The notes under the pieces are model-generated. The model did not search any database and was not told where the DNA came from. It saw only the letters and a list, made by a program, of their open reading frames with translations. A stretch of 6,621 nucleotides of DNA from Sideroxydans sp. (GTDB lineage: Bacteria > Pseudomonadota > Gammaproteobacteria > Burkholderiales > Gallionellaceae). Location of the stretch: the NCBI GenBank assembly GCA_020057805.1, contig JAGVFD010000259.1:1-6621 (forward strand). Direction: 5' to 3'. Shown one piece after another: positions 1 through 5,996 of this stretch (its first letter is position 1; every line of letters starts with the position of its first letter). Both the position numbers and the translations under genes were made by a program.

Positions 1-124
1 GAAAAGTATCGAGTGAGGCGCGAAATCCAGGTGTGTTGACGTTGGCCAGATTCTCCGCAACCGCAGCCTGTTGCTGCAACACATGCGAAGCGCCAGTCAT
101 TGCGGTATAGATTAATCTGTCCAT
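1..124 (-). CDS. flgF: FlgF, proximal rod protein (N-terminal part only)
   Basis: Only the first 41 codons are in the window; the rest lies beyond the left edge. The ATG at 124 is preceded by a purine-rich Shine-Dalgarno (AGGGGGAG) about six bases upstream. The peptide begins MDRLIYTAMTGASHVLQQQA, followed by the rod/hook signature with the core ENLANVNTPGF at about residues 24-34. This opening (MDRxIYxAMTGA) is typical of FlgF and differs from the FlgG opening. FlgF is a rod subunit exported by the flagellar type III apparatus without a cleaved signal. Position directly after flgE, with a 29-nt gap, matches the usual flgBCDEF order. Identity is firm; full length and integrity cannot be judged. 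Confidence 0.95.
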   Translation of the reverse strand, partial: MDRLIYTAMTGASHVLQQQAAVAENLANVNTPGFRASLDTF

Positions 125-153
125 GTCGTTCTCCCCCTAAAGCATCACTCGGC

Positions 154-1785
154 TTATCTCAAGCTCACGAGTGTCTGCAAAATTTGATCTTGTGCTTTGA
201 TGGTTTGCGCATTCGCCTGATACACCCGTTGCGCGGTAATCATGTTCACCAGTTCGGCCGTCAGGTCGACGTTGGAGTCTTCCACCGCTGACGATTGCAG
301 CAATCCCAAACTCGCCGAGCCAGGCACACCCACCAGCGGGCCACCAGAAGAAAACGTCTCTACCCACTCGTTATTACCCACGGGTTGCAAGCCTTGCGGA
401 TTGGTGAAATTGGTCAGCAACATTTGTCCCATCGCCTTGGTTTGTCCATTGGAATACCGCCCCAAAATCGTACCGTCAGCCCCTGTGCTAAAGCCGTTTA
501 ATCGCCCCGAGGTGTAACCGTCCTGCGTCAAGCTATTCACCCCAAAACTGCCGCCATATTGCGAGCTGCTGGAAAAATCAAAAGTGAGTGATTGGGCCGC
601 CGCACCAGGTGGGTTAAACACGGCAGAGGTGACTTGCCCCAAGGCCAGCGGTGCTGCCGCAACAGGGCTGGTTAGTTTGCCGAGGGCATCAAAGGTCAAG
701 GTAGACAAGGGCGTACCCGCAACAGGCAGCATCGCATTGTCGATGGTGAGAAAAGTATTCCAAGTATTGCTGGATGACTTTTGGAAATACAAAGAGGCAA
801 TGTGGCTCGCCCCCAAACTGTCGTAAATGGTTAAGGAAGTGGAGTTGTTATAGGTGTTGGGATTGGTCGGGCTGAACGTGCCTGTGCCTGCGGTGGGTGC
901 GGGTGCCGGTCCACCGAATAATCCGGTAAGTGCGGTGGTCGCGTTACCTGACACTGCAAGGGTTGATGTCGTGCCAACTGAATTAGATTTAAGCATCATT
1001 ACGCCCGCCGCATCAGCCGTCACCGCAATCGTCAACGCGGGGGCTGGCGCAACTGCCGCCGCAGCCAATTGCGTATTGACCAAATCTTGCACGTTACTCG
1101 CCAATGACGCAGCCGTATAAGTGCCCGCTGGCAAGGTGATGGTGACGGGCCCTGCGCCATTTACGTTCACGGTTAGTGAATCATTCGTGCCTGTAACAAT
1201 CGTTAAGCCTGCTGCTACCGCGCCTGCCACCGTACCTTGGCTCAAGCCTGTGGGAAAGGTCGCACGCGAATCCAGATTCGCCCCCACAGATACCGGGACG
1301 CCACCATTGGCTAGATTCGATGTTTGTTTGGGTACCAAATCAGCGGTTGAAATTTGCAATGGCGCGGGCTGCGCCGTGGTAATTAAACCTGATGTTGGAT
1401 CAGGTAAATATCCCGTGATTTTGTGGCCTTGGTTATTCACGATGAATCCGCCTTTATCTACTTGGAATTGACCGTTGCGGCTGTAGAGAGTCGCGCCATT
1501 CGCATCAATCATGCGGAAGAAGCCCTGCCCGCTAATCGCGATGTCCATAGAATTGGCGGTGTTGGTGATATTGCCTTGCGTGAACATTTGCGCCACGGCC
1601 GCCAACTTGGTTCCTGTTCCCACTTGAGTTGCGCCGCCACCGGAAAGCGACACCGCAAACAAATCGGCAAATTGCGCCTGCGATTGTTTGAAGCCCACTG
1701 TGCTGGCATTGGCAACGTTGTTACCAATCGTGTTTAACTGGCTCGATGCTGCATTCAGTCCGCTCAATCCTTGTTGAAAACTCAT
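154..1785 (-). CDS. flgE: FlgE, flagellar hook protein with an enlarged central region
   Basis: FlgE is the subunit of the hook, the universal joint outside the cell, exported through the rod. The 543-residue product starts at ATG 1785 behind a TAGGAG site eight bases upstream. The N-terminus carries the rod/hook motif (GLSGLNAASSQLNTIGNNVA, residues 7-26, then NASTVGF). Residues 78-95 hold the conserved NSMDIAISGQGFFRM-type stretch. The C-terminus (about 503-543) has the paired helix signature SNVDLTAELVNMITAQRVYQ. The protein is clearly longer than the roughly 400 residues of enteric FlgE. The extra length lies between NLDSRATFP (170-178) and the FlaE-like stretch resuming at TFSPTNPNTYNNS (303-315). 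Residues about 190-292 there look like a flagellin/hook IN-type beta module (NDSLTVNVNG at 201-210, GTYTAASLASNVQDL, later GTTSTLAVSG). It follows flgD by 17 nt. Identity is certain; the module assignment is inference. Confidence 0.98.
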   Translation of the reverse strand: MSFQQGLSGLNAASSQLNTIGNNVANASTVGFKQSQAQFADLFAVSLSGGGATQVGTGTKLAAVAQMFTQGNITNTANSMDIAISGQGFFRMIDANGATLYSRNGQFQVDKGGFIVNNQGHKITGYLPDPTSGLITTAQPAPLQISTADLVPKQTSNLANGGVPVSVGANLDSRATFPTGLSQGTVAGAVAAGLTIVTGTNDSLTVNVNGAGPVTITLPAGTYTAASLASNVQDLVNTQLAAAAVAPAPALTIAVTADAAGVMMLKSNSVGTTSTLAVSGNATTALTGLFGGPAPAPTAGTGTFSPTNPNTYNNSTSLTIYDSLGASHIASLYFQKSSSNTWNTFLTIDNAMLPVAGTPLSTLTFDALGKLTSPVAAAPLALGQVTSAVFNPPGAAAQSLTFDFSSSSQYGGSFGVNSLTQDGYTSGRLNGFSTGADGTILGRYSNGQTKAMGQMLLTNFTNPQGLQPVGNNEWVETFSSGGPLVGVPGSASLGLLQSSAVEDSNVDLTAELVNMITAQRVYQANAQTIKAQDQILQTLVSLR

Positions 1786-1802
1786 GATGGTCTCCTAGAA
1801 AT

Positions 1803-2483
1803 TTATAAAATTTGTTTGATTTGGGAGAGCGCAATCCCTTCCATCGTGCCCACGCTCAATAACACGCCATTGCTACCCTGATTCACACTGTTCACCACCC
1901 CAAATTGCAAATTAGTGGCCGCCACATTCACCCCTGCTTGCGAGGCATTCACGGCAAAGGTGTATTCACCATCAGCAACGGTTGCCCCCGTACTGTCTGT
2001 GCCATCCCATTGCCATTTGCTAATGCCAGCGGGGAGCGCACCTAAGTCCAAGGTGTTAACCAGCGCACCTGATTTGTCGTAGATAGACACGGTTGCGTGT
2101 TCAACCGCGTGAGGTAATTCAAAGCCGCCCAAGCCTGCGCCGTTGTTCAAGTCAATCCCGCTACCCTCAATCAACACCCCATGACCAATCATGCTGGCTG
2201 CTTGTAGCGACTGGTTCGAGGTCATGCTGTCGCTCAACGCTTGCAAGGTGACATTCAATTTATCGATGCCCGTCACCGTGCTCAATTGCGCCATCTGCGA
2301 CGTAATCTGTGCGTTGTCCATCGGGTTGAGTGGGTCTTGATTTTTGAGCTGGGTGACCAGCAATTTCAAGAAACGATTTTGTGTGTCGGCCACGGAGGAA
2401 GATTTATTGCCGGCACTTGCGCCTGCATTCATGGCACCAAACAACGATGACGCAGCGTTGTTGTCTTGTAGGGTATTGAGCAT
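1803..2483 (-). CDS. flgD: FlgD, hook cap / hook assembly scaffold protein
   Basis: FlgD caps the growing hook and allows FlgE subunits to polymerise; it is absent from the finished flagellum. The product has 226 residues, the normal size. The N-terminal half carries the family hallmark RFLKLLVTQLKNQDPLNPMD at residues 37-56, followed by QITSQMAQLSTVTGIDKLN. The C-terminal half (about 100-226) has the beta-rich Ig/Tudor-like FlgD domain, with WDGTDSTGATVADGEYTF at about 159-176 matching the family's conserved W-D-G...G-Y pattern. ATG at 2483 is preceded by AAAGGA, with five to six bases between; this site lies in the 15-nt gap just after the flgC stop, so the genes are tightly coupled. Low-complexity Ser/Ala stretches near residues 10-30 are usual for an exported flagellar protein. 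Confidence 0.98.
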   Translation of the reverse strand: MLNTLQDNNAASSLFGAMNAGASAGNKSSSVADTQNRFLKLLVTQLKNQDPLNPMDNAQITSQMAQLSTVTGIDKLNVTLQALSDSMTSNQSLQAASMIGHGVLIEGSGIDLNNGAGLGGFELPHAVEHATVSIYDKSGALVNTLDLGALPAGISKWQWDGTDSTGATVADGEYTFAVNASQAGVNVAATNLQFGVVNSVNQGSNGVLLSVGTMEGIALSQIKQIL

Positions 2484-2498
2484 GATGATTTCCTTTCA

Positions 2499-2903
2499 TT
2501 ACTGACCGATGGTCAGCGTCTTGAGCAACAATGTTTTAGAGGTGTTCATTACATCGACGTTATTTTGGTAAGCGCGCGATGCCGAGATCATGTTCACCAT
2601 CTCATCCACCACATTGACGTTGGGCATAGCCACATAACCCTGCGCATCGGCCATTGGATGTTTGGGGTCGTACACCATTTTCAGCGGCGAGCTGTCTTCA
2701 ATAACTTGCGTTACTTTCACCCCTTGCGCACCACTGGCATCCACAGGAGTCGCGCTGAACACTACTTGTTTCGCGTGATAGGGCTTGCCATCGGCACTGG
2801 TGGTGCTGTCGGCATTCGCCAAATTACTCGCCACCACATTTAAGCGTTGCGACTGCGCGGTCATCGCAGAACCCGAGACATTAAATATGTTGAATAGAGA
2901 CAT
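2499..2903 (-). CDS. flgC: FlgC, proximal rod protein
   Basis: FlgC is a structural subunit of the proximal rod. The 134-residue protein matches the family length. It begins [20 protein letters not shown], followed by the rod signature [14 protein letters not shown] (21-34), and ends with the C-terminal helix signature [20 protein letters not shown] (96-115) and [10 protein letters not shown]. The PNVNVVDEM pattern separates FlgC from FlgB. The start is ATG 2903, with AGAGGTG at 2909-2915 as ribosome binding site. That site is part of the terminal inverted repeat of the element at 2906-3046, so the upstream end of the gene has been rebuilt by an insertion. The coding sequence looks intact. 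Confidence 0.97.
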   Translation of the reverse strand: MSLFNIFNVSGSAMTAQSQRLNVVASNLANADSTTSADGKPYHAKQVVFSATPVDASGAQGVKVTQVIEDSSPLKMVYDPKHPMADAQGYVAMPNVNVVDEMVNMISASRAYQNNVDVMNTSKTLLLKTLTIGQ

Positions 2904-2905
2904 AT

Positions 2906-3046
2906 GGGCACCTCTAATAATTCAAAGTTCTAAGCAAGATAAGGCGCGAACGAAAAATCGCGACGCGGCATATGCGTGATATATAAGGAGTGATTTTTCG
3001 TGAGCAACGCCGTATTGCGACGAAATTTGGATTATTAGAGATGTCC
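2906..3046. mobile_element. MITE-like inverted-repeat element between flgB and flgC
   Basis: A 141-bp element fills nearly the whole flgB-flgC gap. Its ends are inverted copies: 2906-2930 on the plus strand and 3046-3022 on the minus strand match at 21 of 25 positions, sharing GGRCAYCTCTAATAATYC. Similarity continues less exactly inward, and a second exact pair, CGAAAAATC (2951-2959) and GATTTTTCG (2992-3000), encloses a centre with the palindrome GCATATGC (2968-2975). The whole can fold into one long hairpin. Both ends are flanked by AT (2904-2905 and 3047-3048), compatible with a two-base target duplication, although AT is its own complement and could also belong to the repeat. No transposase is present. 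I read it as a non-autonomous miniature element; the parent family is not recognised. The other gaps of this operon are 15-29 nt, which supports an insertion. Confidence 0.8.
2909..2915 (-). promoter_or_regulatory. Ribosome binding site of flgC within the element's terminal repeat
   Basis: Read on the minus strand this is AGAGGTG, five bases before the flgC ATG at 2903. It falls entirely within the terminal inverted repeat of the 2906-3046 element, so flgC translation now appears to depend on a sequence brought in by that element. The former site may be the AGGGG overlapping the end of flgB near 3053-3057. Confidence 0.65.
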
Positions 3047-3051
3047 ATGAT

Positions 3052-3456
3052 TTACCCCTGTATGGCTTGCATGACTAACTTGATGTCTTCGCTGATGAAC
3101 TTGACGCTTGCTTCATAACGCAATGCGTTGTCGGCAAATTGCGCGCGCTCAATATCCATATCTACGGTGTTTCCATCCGCACTGGGTTGCAGCGGTTTGC
3201 GGAATAAAGCGGGCGCACCCATGAGCGTGCTATCCGTGTTGCCTGACGAATGCACCGCCGCTGTTTGAGTGAGTGCCAGTTTGGGCGAAGTGCCTGCAAG
3301 GGCATTTTGTAAAGTGCTGGCAAAATTAATATCGCGCGCTTTGAAGTTAGGGGTGTCCGCATTCGCAATGTTGGAAGCCAACAATTCTTGACGTGCGCCA
3401 CGCAGGCTTAAGGCTGTTTGATGAAACCGTAATGCCTCATCTAATTTGTTAATCAT
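3052..3456 (-). CDS. flgB: FlgB, proximal rod protein
   Basis: FlgB is the first gene of the rod/hook operon and encodes a proximal rod subunit. From ATG 3456 the protein has 134 residues, beginning MINKLDEALRFHQTALSLRG, with the rod signature ELLASNIANADTPNFKARDI at 24-43, a variable middle, and a C-terminal helix with RAQFADNALRYEASVKFI (104-121). A GTG at 3459 is in frame one codon upstream, but the perfect AGGAGG at 3462-3467 sits five bases from the ATG and only two from the GTG, so ATG is preferred. The stop at 3052 is immediately followed by the inverted-repeat element. Transcription presumably starts in the divergent region 3460-3596, but no convincing promoter could be named there. 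Confidence 0.97.
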   Translation of the reverse strand: MINKLDEALRFHQTALSLRGARQELLASNIANADTPNFKARDINFASTLQNALAGTSPKLALTQTAAVHSSGNTDSTLMGAPALFRKPLQPSADGNTVDMDIERAQFADNALRYEASVKFISEDIKLVMQAIQG

Positions 3457-3596
3457 CACGCCCTCCTATCCTTCTTTGAACGACTTACGTGGAAGGCATA
3501 CTACGGCGCGCTAGCCCTTTCTTATCTGCCGATAAGGGGCAAATTCACCGTTCAATTCAAAGCGTAATTTTGCAAACTTCGTCGCACAATGTGAGC
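3457..3596. promoter_or_regulatory. Divergent flgB/flgA control region with a GATAAG palindrome
   Basis: About 140 nt separate the starts of flgB and flgA, so both promoters should lie here. It contains the inverted repeat CTTATC-TGCC-GATAAG at 3521-3536. Read on the plus strand this includes GCCGATAA (3528-3535), identical to the sigma-28 minus-10 consensus; on the minus strand it includes GCAGATAA, one base off. Neither strand has a good TAAAGTTT minus-35 at the expected 11-nt spacing, so a sigma-28 promoter is not established. The palindrome could be an operator or a degenerate bidirectional promoter. No clear sigma-54 or sigma-70 promoter was found by eye. Confidence 0.35.
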
Positions 3597-4277
3597 ATGA
3601 AAAAATTCTTATTCATCCTCGTCGGAACGTTGCTGTGCAATGCTCACGCTTGGTCGGCAGCACAAGACCATCAGGCAATACGCGACTGTGCGAGCGCTTT
3701 CGTGCAACAACAAACAGCCAGCCTGCCCGGCAAAACGCGCTTTGAAGTGAGTGCGATTGATTCACGCATCACGCTTGAGTCTTGCGCAAAGCTGCAAGCG
3801 TTTCTGCCACAGGGCAGCCCGCTAATGGGCAGAACCATGATTGGCGTGCGCTGCAACGAAAATAAGGGATGGTCAATTTTGGTTCCCGTACAAATCAAAA
3901 CAAGCCTTGATGTGTGGGTGAGTGGACGGCAATTAGCGGCGGGACACGTGCTTCAATTAGCCGACCTGACTACGCAAACTATCGAAACCACGCGCGTAGA
4001 CGGCATCACCGACCCCCTTAAAATTACAGGAAAAGTATTGCGCTACGGCATCGGCGCTGGGCAAATGCTGCGTGACAATATGCTGCGCGTTCCCTACAGC
4101 GTGACACAGGGACAAACCGTACTAATTGTGCTGCTGGGCAAAGGCTTTACGGTGCGCAGTGCGGGCGTGGCATTAAGTAATGCGAGTGATGGCGAAACCG
4201 TTAAGGTAAAAAGTGAGACTGGAAAAGTAGTCAGCGGGCAAGCGCGTGGTAACGGCAGTGTAGAAATATCGCCTTGA
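3597..4277 (+). CDS. flgA: FlgA, periplasmic chaperone for P-ring assembly
   Basis: FlgA acts in the periplasm to help FlgI assemble into the flagellar P ring. From ATG 3597 the protein has 226 residues, close to the usual size. It opens with a signal peptide, MKKFLFILVGTLLCNAHAWS, with likely cleavage after AHA or WSA (about residues 18-21). The mature part carries Cys at 31, 63 and 86. A SAF-type domain spans about 106-165 (VWVSGRQLAAGHVLQLADL, then TGKVLRYGIGAGQMLRDNML), and the end has the family's G-x-V-x-V-x-S and VSGQARGNGSVEI pattern. The reading frame stays open upstream to GTG 3489, but those residues look non-coding and would bury the signal peptide, so 3597 is chosen. The ribosome binding site there is weak (GTGAG). 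It is transcribed divergently from flgB. Confidence 0.95.
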   Translation: MKKFLFILVGTLLCNAHAWSAAQDHQAIRDCASAFVQQQTASLPGKTRFEVSAIDSRITLESCAKLQAFLPQGSPLMGRTMIGVRCNENKGWSILVPVQIKTSLDVWVSGRQLAAGHVLQLADLTTQTIETTRVDGITDPLKITGKVLRYGIGAGQMLRDNMLRVPYSVTQGQTVLIVLLGKGFTVRSAGVALSNASDGETVKVKSETGKVVSGQARGNGSVEISP

Positions 4278-4318
4278 GCTGTACTTGGGGGCATGCAAAT
4301 AAACTTTGAATAAACCCC

Positions 4319-4345
4319 TAAAGTATTTCAAACGTCTGCCGATAT
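4319..4345 (+). promoter_or_regulatory. Sigma-28 (FliA) promoter for flgMN
   Basis: TAAAGTAT at 4319-4326, an 11-base spacer (4327-4337), and GCCGATAT at 4338-4345. This matches the flagellar sigma-28 consensus TAAAGTTT-N11-GCCGATAA at 14 of 16 positions with exact spacing. It lies in the flgA-flgM gap, about 50 bases upstream of the flgM start, on the correct strand. It places flgM and flgN among late flagellar genes, possibly in addition to read-through from flgA. Confidence 0.88.
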
Positions 4346-4383
4346 AGTGTCCAACGCCGGAAAGCAATGGCAAATTAAAGAAT

Positions 4384-4389
4384 GAGAGG
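4384..4389 (+). promoter_or_regulatory. Ribosome binding site deciding the GTG start of flgM
   Basis: GAGAGG lies six bases before GTG 4396. It supports a non-ATG start; the next in-frame Met is residue 53, inside the conserved C-terminal half, which would truncate the protein. Confidence 0.7.
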
Positions 4390-4395
4390 CTCAAA

Positions 4396-4707
4396 GTGAA
4401 GATTGATAAACCAGGCAAGTCGTTACCTTCCTCCGCCGTGGCGGAACATTCGGCTCGCGCCAATCAGAGTAAAGCGGGAACGGCGAGCAGTTCAGCTCAA
4501 ACGACCAGCACTCATGTTTCTCTCGGTTCCACCGCGACACAGTTGCAGAGCATGGAAAGCAGCATGGCGAACTCGCCTGTGGCTGATCCCAAAAAAGTGG
4601 CCGAGATTAAACAAGCCATCAGCGAGGGACGTTTCCAAGTGAATTCTGGCGTTGTTGCAGACAAGCTGATTGAGACCGTCAAAGAATTAATTAGCAGCAA
4701 GGGGTAA
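4396..4707 (+). CDS. flgM: FlgM, anti-sigma-28 factor
   Basis: FlgM binds the flagellar sigma factor FliA in the cytoplasm and is exported through the completed hook, releasing late gene expression. The 103-residue product starts at GTG 4396. Residues 1-40 are polar, Ser/Thr/Ala-rich and look disordered, as usual for FlgM. From VSLGSTATQLQSME (41-54) onward the C-terminal sigma-binding half follows, with VADPKKVAEIKQAISEGRF (62-80) and VNSGVVADKLIETVKELISS (82-101). This fits the family pattern of V-D-x-x-K-V-x-x-I, an A-I-x-x-G-x-Y/F turn, and a terminal A-D-K-L-I helix. It is four bases upstream of flgN and probably co-transcribed with it from the sigma-28 promoter at 4319-4345. Confidence 0.94.
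   Translation: MKIDKPGKSLPSSAVAEHSARANQSKAGTASSSAQTTSTHVSLGSTATQLQSMESSMANSPVADPKKVAEIKQAISEGRFQVNSGVVADKLIETVKELISSKG
4699..4704 (+). promoter_or_regulatory. Ribosome binding site deciding the TTG start of flgN
   Basis: AAGGGG overlaps the last codons of flgM and lies seven bases before TTG 4712. No in-frame ATG occurs in the first hundred codons of flgN, so the TTG start is favoured. Confidence 0.65.
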
Positions 4708-4711
4708 TACT

Positions 4712-5185
4712 TTGGACACCCACTTCAATGAAGTGCTTCTCGCGCTGACTGCCGAACGCAAGCAATTGCGCGAATTCGTCAGCCTATTGCAACGCGAGCA
4801 AACTGCGTTGGTGGAAAACACCACCGATGAATTACTTGAGTTAGCTGAACAAAAGTCCACCCTAGCACTGGTGCTGACGAAGTTTGTCGAAACCAGAAAC
4901 GCCTTATTACGCACACGCATTGCGCAGCTCAATGCCGATTCAATCGACGCTTGGTTGCAACATCAAGAGCCGCAAGGATTAGCTATCTGGCAAGAAATTT
5001 TGCAATTGGGCAAACAAGCTCGGCAGTTTAATCAGAGCAGCGGCGAGTTAATCCAGATGAAATTGCGCCACAATCAACAAGCCTTAACCGCACTGGGCAA
5101 TGCGGTGAACAAGGCCAATCTATATGGCCCTGATGGGCAGACCAGCTTTTCCACAGGTGGTGGACGCACCATTACCAGCGCGTAA
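4712..5185 (+). CDS. flgN: FlgN, export chaperone for FlgK and FlgL
   Basis: FlgN is a cytoplasmic chaperone that delivers the hook-filament junction proteins FlgK and FlgL to the export gate. The 157-residue product is alpha-helical and rich in Leu, Glu and Gln, with long amphipathic heptad-like stretches at about 5-75 (FNEVLLALTAERKQLREFVS, later LLELAEQKSTLALVLTKFVE) and 85-133. The end LYGPDGQTSFSTGGGR (137-152) matches the common FlgN tail. The start is TTG 4712, chosen because AAGGGG is well placed and no other start is available. Pairing with flgM four bases upstream is the standard context. Sequence conservation in FlgN is low, so the call rests on tail, size, helix pattern and position. 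It converges with motD, 22 nt between the two stops. Confidence 0.92.
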   Translation: MDTHFNEVLLALTAERKQLREFVSLLQREQTALVENTTDELLELAEQKSTLALVLTKFVETRNALLRTRIAQLNADSIDAWLQHQEPQGLAIWQEILQLGKQARQFNQSSGELIQMKLRHNQQALTALGNAVNKANLYGPDGQTSFSTGGGRTITSA

Positions 5186-5207
5186 TATTTTTATTTCCGT
5201 AGGGTAT

Positions 5208-5984
5208 TTAGGGCAGCGGCGACGCAACAACCGCAGAGGCGGCATGCTCGGCATCGGTGGTCAACAAGGTGATGCTGACGCGCCGATTTTTGGCTCGATT
5301 CTCGGGACTGTCATTAGGTACGAGGGGATGATTGGATGCCATGCCCACCGCAGATAAACGTTGTGCATCGACCCCATGTTCCACCAACATTCTCACCACA
5401 CTACTCGCGCGTGCGGCAGACAATTCCCAATTCGAGGGGAACAGTTTGGTGCTGATGGGCAAATCATCCGTGTGACCTTCCACTTCCAGCAGTTGCGTTT
5501 CTTGGCTCAACACCGTGGCTACTTGCCGTAGCACTTCAACCGCGCTTGGCTGCAAACTGGCTTCGCCCGGTTTGAATAATGAACTTGCGTTAATGTCCAC
5601 CAGCACTCCGCGCTTGGTTTGTTTCACACTCACCTGCTCCTGCTCAATGAGTGATTGCATCACTTGGCTTAATTTTTCAGCCAACAGTTTCATGCGCTCT
5701 TGAATTTTGCGTTGCTGTTCTCCCAATCTGGCCGTGCGTCTATCCACCAGCGTCTTGAGCACATTCTCTTGCTGATTGGGCGTCAGACTTGAGGCAGTCG
5801 AATTGGGTTGGCTGGAAAAGGCGATACTCAAAGAATCACTGAAGGTCTTGTATTTACCTTCGTTCACAGAGGAGATGGAATACATCACCACGAAGAAAGC
5901 AAACAACAAGGTGATGAAATCAGCGTAGGAAATTAACCAGCGTTCGTGGTTGTCATGCTCGGCTCTTTTTCTGCGGTGTGCCAT
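5208..5984 (-). CDS. motD: MotD, MotB-family stator protein with peptidoglycan-binding domain
   Basis: MotD pairs with MotC to form a proton-driven stator and anchors it to the cell wall. The 258-residue product begins MAHRRKRAEHDNHERWLISY, characteristic of the MotD branch. A single membrane helix spans about 16-39, with Asp22 in SYADF at the place of the proton-binding Asp of MotB. Residues 70-120 form a charged linker, likely coiled coil and including the plug/periplasmic linker region. The OmpA-like domain covers about 125-243 and shows VEGHTDDLPI (168-177), SNWELSAARA (184-193) and ENRAKNRRVSI (228-238), the ligand-binding Asp and Arg positions of the family. ATG 5984 follows the motC stop by 12 nt and has no good Shine-Dalgarno, which suggests translational coupling to motC. 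Confidence 0.95.
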   Translation of the reverse strand: MAHRRKRAEHDNHERWLISYADFITLLFAFFVVMYSISSVNEGKYKTFSDSLSIAFSSQPNSTASSLTPNQQENVLKTLVDRRTARLGEQQRKIQERMKLLAEKLSQVMQSLIEQEQVSVKQTKRGVLVDINASSLFKPGEASLQPSAVEVLRQVATVLSQETQLLEVEGHTDDLPISTKLFPSNWELSAARASSVVRMLVEHGVDAQRLSAVGMASNHPLVPNDSPENRAKNRRVSITLLTTDAEHAASAVVASPLP

Positions 5985-5996
5985 GATAATCAGCCG

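Noticed and set aside
137..156. AAGC/GCTT inverted repeat between flgE and flgF
   Set aside because: Only four base pairs and no T-run; the gap is 29 nt with a good flgF binding site, so the operon most likely reads through.
854..1471. Long plus-strand open frames opposite flgE
   Set aside because: They mirror the low-complexity, Ala/Val-rich coding of flgE on the other strand, lack ribosome binding sites and resemble no family.
3489..3596. N-terminal extension of flgA to GTG 3489
   Set aside because: It would place about 36 unrelated residues before a clear signal peptide starting MKKFLFIL; FlgA is exported, so the start at 3597 fits better.
4286..4324. Possible hairpin after flgA: ACTTGGGG pairing with CCCCTAAAGT
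   Set aside because: The loop is long (over 20 bases), the stem has a bulge, no T-run follows, and it overlaps the minus-35 of the sigma-28 promoter.
5171..5196. Possible terminator after flgN: ATTAC-CAGCGC-GTAAT followed by a T-rich run
   Set aside because: The stem is only five AT-rich pairs and overlaps the flgN stop; too weak to call as an intrinsic terminator.
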